Shown here: in pieces, positions 61,120 through 64,000 of the stretch
How the letters are laid out: each line of letters opens with the position of its first letter
How positions within the stretch are numbered: position 1 is the stretch's first letter
Source: RUG12519 sp045649685
Lineage (GTDB): Bacteria > Bacillota > Clostridia > Oscillospirales > Ruminococcaceae
Assembly: GCA_045649685.1 (NCBI GenBank)
Contig: JAZRQJ010000007.1
Location: forward strand, 124,001 to 188,000
DNA length: 64,000 nucleotides
Direction: 5' to 3'
Notes under the pieces: model-generated
Database searches by the model: none
What the model was told of the DNA's origin: nothing
Seen by the model: only the letters and a program-made list of their open reading frames with translations
Translations under genes and position numbers: made by a program

Positions 61120-62054
61120 TTATCTTCCTCTTTATTTTTAGGAATTACCTCATTAAACGCAGCAATTGCAACTTCAATTTGATCTTCATCCGGTTCACGA
61201 GTGGTGAGTCTTTGCAACCACAATCCAGGGGCAGATATAATTCTGGTGCAGATGTTATTATATCTACCGGCTAGTTGTATTATTTCATAAGAAAATCCCG
61301 TTACTAATGGTAATAACGAAAATTTTAAAATAACTCTAACCAATAGACTATCCCATGTGATTACTGAAAAAATAATAATTGAAATTATAAGAACAATTAG
61401 CAGAAAACTTGTTCCGCACCTTGGATGGAATCTTGTGAATTTTTTTACATTTTCTATTGTTAGGTCACAGTCTGCTTCGTAGCACGAAATTGTTTTGTGC
61501 TCAGCTCCGTGATATTGGAATGTTCGTCTTATATCTGGCATAAGAGATACTATAGACAAGTAACCTATAAATATAGCAATTTTAAAGACACCTTCTAAAA
61601 TTGATTTAGCAAATTGATTTAAATTTAAAGCGGAGTCTACGCTTTTTATGGCAAAGGCTGGAATGAACATAAACAATCCTATTGAAATTAATAAAGCTAG
61701 AATTGTTCCAATTGTTCCTGCAACTTTAATTAAATTGCTATTTGACTCAGAGGTATTTTGGTTATTGGCGTCATTATCACTGTCATCTTGTTCTTCAGCA
61801 GTAGCCTTTTCGGCTGATTTCATTAGGCATTTATATCCTAAAATAAGAGAAGAAACCATGCCTACTACTCCTCGTAAAATTGGGATTTTTCTATACCATT
61901 TTGGGTGAACGAGACTATCCACTTGCCAAGTTTCAATATCTATTTTCTTATTAGGTAGCCTTACTGCCATGGAAACTTTATCTAAGCCTCTCATCATTAT
62001 GCCTTCAATTAGGGCTTGACCACCTATTTTACTTTTTCTTTTTTCTTTATTCAT
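61113..62054 (-). CDS. DUF1385 family membrane protein
   Basis: 313-aa protein of the DUF1385 (YqhQ-like) family, of unknown function. It begins with the family signature IGGQALIEGIMMRG (residues 9-22). About four hydrophobic segments follow (about 107-127, 150-170, 210-235 and 240-260). The family block RTFQYHGAEHKTISCYEADCDLTIENV is followed by RFHPRCGTSFL. The ATG at 62054 is preferred because GGAG lies about ten bases upstream; a longer frame from 62165 overlaps the histidine kinase gene. The family regularly neighbours prmC and prfA, which hints at a link to translation or the envelope, but no activity is known. Confidence 0.88.
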   Translation of the reverse strand: MNKEKRKSKIGGQALIEGIMMRGLDKVSMAVRLPNKKIDIETWQVDSLVHPKWYRKIPILRGVVGMVSSLILGYKCLMKSAEKATAEEQDDSDNDANNQNTSESNSNLIKVAGTIGTILALLISIGLFMFIPAFAIKSVDSALNLNQFAKSILEGVFKIAIFIGYLSIVSLMPDIRRTFQYHGAEHKTISCYEADCDLTIENVKKFTRFHPRCGTSFLLIVLIISIIIFSVITWDSLLVRVILKFSLLPLVTGFSYEIIQLAGRYNNICTRIISAPGLWLQRLTTREPDEDQIEVAIAAFNEVIPKNKEEDKW

Positions 62055-62082
62055 AACATAAAATCTCCATATTTTATTATGC

Positions 62083-63507
62083 TTAAATTTTATTTTGCAA
62101 AGCGTCTTCTTTATATAATGGAAATACAATTGTGACTGTTGTACCTTCATTTTCAACGCTATCAAATTTTACACTACCATCATGTTGATTAACTATTTCT
62201 TCTACAACAGACAGGCCTATTCCTGATCCTTTTTTTGTGTTGTTGGCTTTAAAGAATTTCTTAGTAATATTAGGTAAATCTTCTTTTGCAATACCACAAC
62301 CAGTATCTTTAACGATTATTGTTACATTGTCTTCATCTACAAATGCATCAACAGTGATAGTGTCTCCTTGATTGGAATATTTTATTGCATTATCTATAAT
62401 ATTTATAAACACTTGTCTTATTCGATTTTTGTCACCATATATTGCAGGAACAGCAGTTTGTTCATTATATATTAATTTTTTTCCTTCACGAACTGCAACA
62501 TCGGTATATATTAGAATAGTTTCTTCTAATTCTGCAAAAAGATCCATTTTATTTTTTGTTAATTGGAACTGACCGTTTTGAATCCTAGAAAAATCTAAAA
62601 GGTCTTCCACCATATCGGAAAGTCTTGCTGTTTCTTTGGATATAACAACCATTCCTTTGTTTAATGTTTCTTTGTCGCTATAAGTAGTATTCAAAATGGT
62701 TTCACTCCAACCTTGAATTGCGGTTAATGGAGTCCTGAGCTCATGTGAAATAGAAGATATAAACTCATTTTTTATATGTTCTGAGTTAGATAATTCATCT
62801 GCCATATAATTAATGGAAGTGCATAATTCTTCAATTTCGTAATTTGATTTTTTATTAATTCTAACTTTCATGTTTCCAGCAGCTATTTTTTTGATTACTG
62901 AGCTAATTTCTCGAACTGGTTTAACAAAAGAATTAACAAAAAATGTTCCTGAAATCACAACAAAAAAGATTGCTATCAAACTAATTGATACTAATATTAT
63001 TATTAAATTCATTATTAGTGAGTCTATTTCATTTAGCGATACCACATATATTATGGCTGAAAATTCTGTATTTGTAGTAGATATAGCTTTAGTATATGTC
63101 ATAATGTGTTCACCGTTGCTTAAATATTCAGTGTTTAATGTATAGGTTTGTGATGATGATATAACATTGCTGTAGTTAGAAAAATGTTCTGAATAATTTG
63201 TTAAAATTCCATCGGAAGACGCTATAACATTGCCGTAAAAATCCAACCCAATCGCCACTATTTTATCTGAGCTAGAAAAATTTTCAATTAAATTTCTAAT
63301 TTCTACATTCAGACCGTTAGAAGTGTTAGATGCAGATTGAATTGTGTGTGCATTGGAAGTAGCACTTAATTCAAGTGCTTGTTCAGCGTAATTATAGTAA
63401 TATCTTTGAATATGAATAACAAATAATACATTTATAATTAATAAAATTAATGTAATAACGCCAAAAGTATTAAAAACCCATCTATGTGTAATGCTTTTGA
63501 TTTTCAA
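62083..63507 (-). CDS. Sensor histidine kinase
   Basis: 474-aa membrane sensor. It has two membrane helices (about residues 12-32 and 172-196) around an extracellular domain of about 140 residues, then a HAMP linker (about 197-248). The dimerisation domain has the phospho-acceptor His in SHELRTPLTAI (about 256). The catalytic ATPase has the N box around INIIDNAIKYSNQ and G boxes DTGCGIAKEDL and GSGIGLSVVEEI. The start is TTG at 63507, after AAGGTGAG. It follows the response regulator gene after 47 bases, so the pair forms one two-component system. The signal is unknown. The architecture is PhoR/WalK-like without a PAS domain. Confidence 0.93.
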   Translation of the reverse strand: MKIKSITHRWVFNTFGVITLILLIINVLFVIHIQRYYYNYAEQALELSATSNAHTIQSASNTSNGLNVEIRNLIENFSSSDKIVAIGLDFYGNVIASSDGILTNYSEHFSNYSNVISSSQTYTLNTEYLSNGEHIMTYTKAISTTNTEFSAIIYVVSLNEIDSLIMNLIIILVSISLIAIFFVVISGTFFVNSFVKPVREISSVIKKIAAGNMKVRINKKSNYEIEELCTSINYMADELSNSEHIKNEFISSISHELRTPLTAIQGWSETILNTTYSDKETLNKGMVVISKETARLSDMVEDLLDFSRIQNGQFQLTKNKMDLFAELEETILIYTDVAVREGKKLIYNEQTAVPAIYGDKNRIRQVFINIIDNAIKYSNQGDTITVDAFVDEDNVTIIVKDTGCGIAKEDLPNITKKFFKANNTKKGSGIGLSVVEEIVNQHDGSVKFDSVENEGTTVTIVFPLYKEDALQNKI

Positions 63508-63554
63508 GTAGACTCACCTTAACCCTCAATTTTATTAATATAGAATAGGTTACC

Positions 63555-64000
63555 TTATTTTTCACCCCATTTATATCCATATCCCCATACTGTTTGTATA
63601 AAAGTAGGTAGGGAAGGATCATCTTCTATTTTCATCCTGAGGCGCCTAATGTTGACATCGACGATTTTGACATCTCCAAAGTAATCTTTTCCCCATATTT
63701 TGTGTAAAATTTGCATCCTTTCCAAGGCAACATCTGGATTTTTTAGAAAGAGATTCATCAATTGATATTCAACCTGTGTTAATTCAATAACTTTATCATT
63801 TTTTGTTAAAACTCTACTCTTAGTATTAAATTCAAATGGTCCTGATCTAATTATCTCAACCTTTTTTGAACTACTGCTTAGCATATTGACTCTTCTATGT
63901 ATTGCATCTACTCTAGCAATTAGTTCAGATGGAGAAAAGGGTTTTGCTATATAGTCATCTGCTCCCAGCATTAGTCCTCTAACTTTGTCCATTTCCTGTG
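63555..64000 (-). CDS. OmpR-family response regulator, C-terminal part
   Basis: The last 148 codons are in the window; the gene continues past base 64000, as the reading frame is open to the edge. The receiver's end is present, GLMLGADDYIAKPFSPSEL with the conserved Lys-Pro. The winged-helix DNA-binding domain follows (about the last 95 residues), including VELTQVEYQLMNLFLKNP, DVKIVDVNIRRLRMKIE and the end FIQTVWGYGYKW. The phospho-acceptor Asp lies beyond the edge. It is the cognate regulator of the adjacent kinase. Confidence 0.93.
   Translation of the reverse strand, partial: QEMDKVRGLMLGADDYIAKPFSPSELIARVDAIHRRVNMLSSSSKKVEIIRSGPFEFNTKSRVLTKNDKVIELTQVEYQLMNLFLKNPDVALERMQILHKIWGKDYFGDVKIVDVNIRRLRMKIEDDPSLPTFIQTVWGYGYKWGEK

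Noticed and set aside
1..64000. CRISPR arrays, prophage or insertion sequences
   Set aside because: No regularly spaced repeats, transposase, integrase or phage structural genes were seen on either strand.

Overview
The window is an AT-rich, densely packed chromosomal segment of a spore-forming Clostridia-type Firmicute. The evidence for this is spoIIE with an unusual long-spacer promoter, strong Shine-Dalgarno sequences with frequent TTG/GTG starts, a CIRCE operator, pyruvate:ferredoxin oxidoreductase (anaerobic pyruvate metabolism) and an ntp-type V-ATPase operon whose proteolipid carries the sodium ligands. A purine operon with a split purH (separate AICAR formyltransferase and PurO-type IMP cyclohydrolase) also fits Clostridia of the Ruminococcus type. 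The species cannot be named from sequence reading alone.

Layout. 1-8 kb: the 5' end of polyphosphate kinase, htpG (CIRCE-controlled), nifJ (PFOR) and an ABC exporter. 7.8-10.4 kb: a polar amino-acid ABC importer (fused binding protein and permease, plus ATPase). In front of it lie a strong promoter, a 20-residue His-containing leader peptide and two hairpins that look like a transcription attenuator. 10.4-11.4 kb: a decayed CYTH-family gene, a small coiled-coil ORF and tRNA-Leu(GAG). 11.6-18.7 kb: a complete type I restriction-modification operon, hsdM-hsdS-hsdR, with an 80-bp direct repeat inside hsdS. 18.7-28.3 kb: a housekeeping run, rnj-gdpP-rplI-dnaB-tilS-ftsH. 28.4-29.1 kb: an unrecognised membrane protein with a puzzling start. 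29.1-37.6 kb: a nine-gene V-ATPase operon on the minus strand. 37.9-39.1 kb: an HtrA protease. 39.2-47.1 kb: the pur operon (purE-C-F-M-N-O-AICARFT-D, minus strand) with a structured leader. 47.1-48.7 kb: a WYL regulator and a cyclophilin. 48.8-51.6 kb: asd-dapA-dapB (lysine/diaminopimelate/dipicolinate pathway). 51.9-54.1 kb: queA-tgt (queuosine). 54.2-56.5 kb: spoIIE. 56.5-64 kb: pgsA, rimO, recX, recA, prmC, a DUF1385 membrane protein and a histidine kinase/response regulator pair that runs off the end.

Transcription units are well delimited. Nearly every convergent gene pair shares one symmetric hairpin flanked by A and T tracts, which can work as a bidirectional terminator, and many units have a -35/-10 pair with a 17-bp spacer.

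No CRISPR array, prophage, insertion sequence or rRNA was seen. The best candidates for undescribed biology are two leader regions: the peptide-encoding attenuator in front of the amino-acid importer, and the pur leader, which has a possible pseudoknot and matches no riboswitch class I could recognise.
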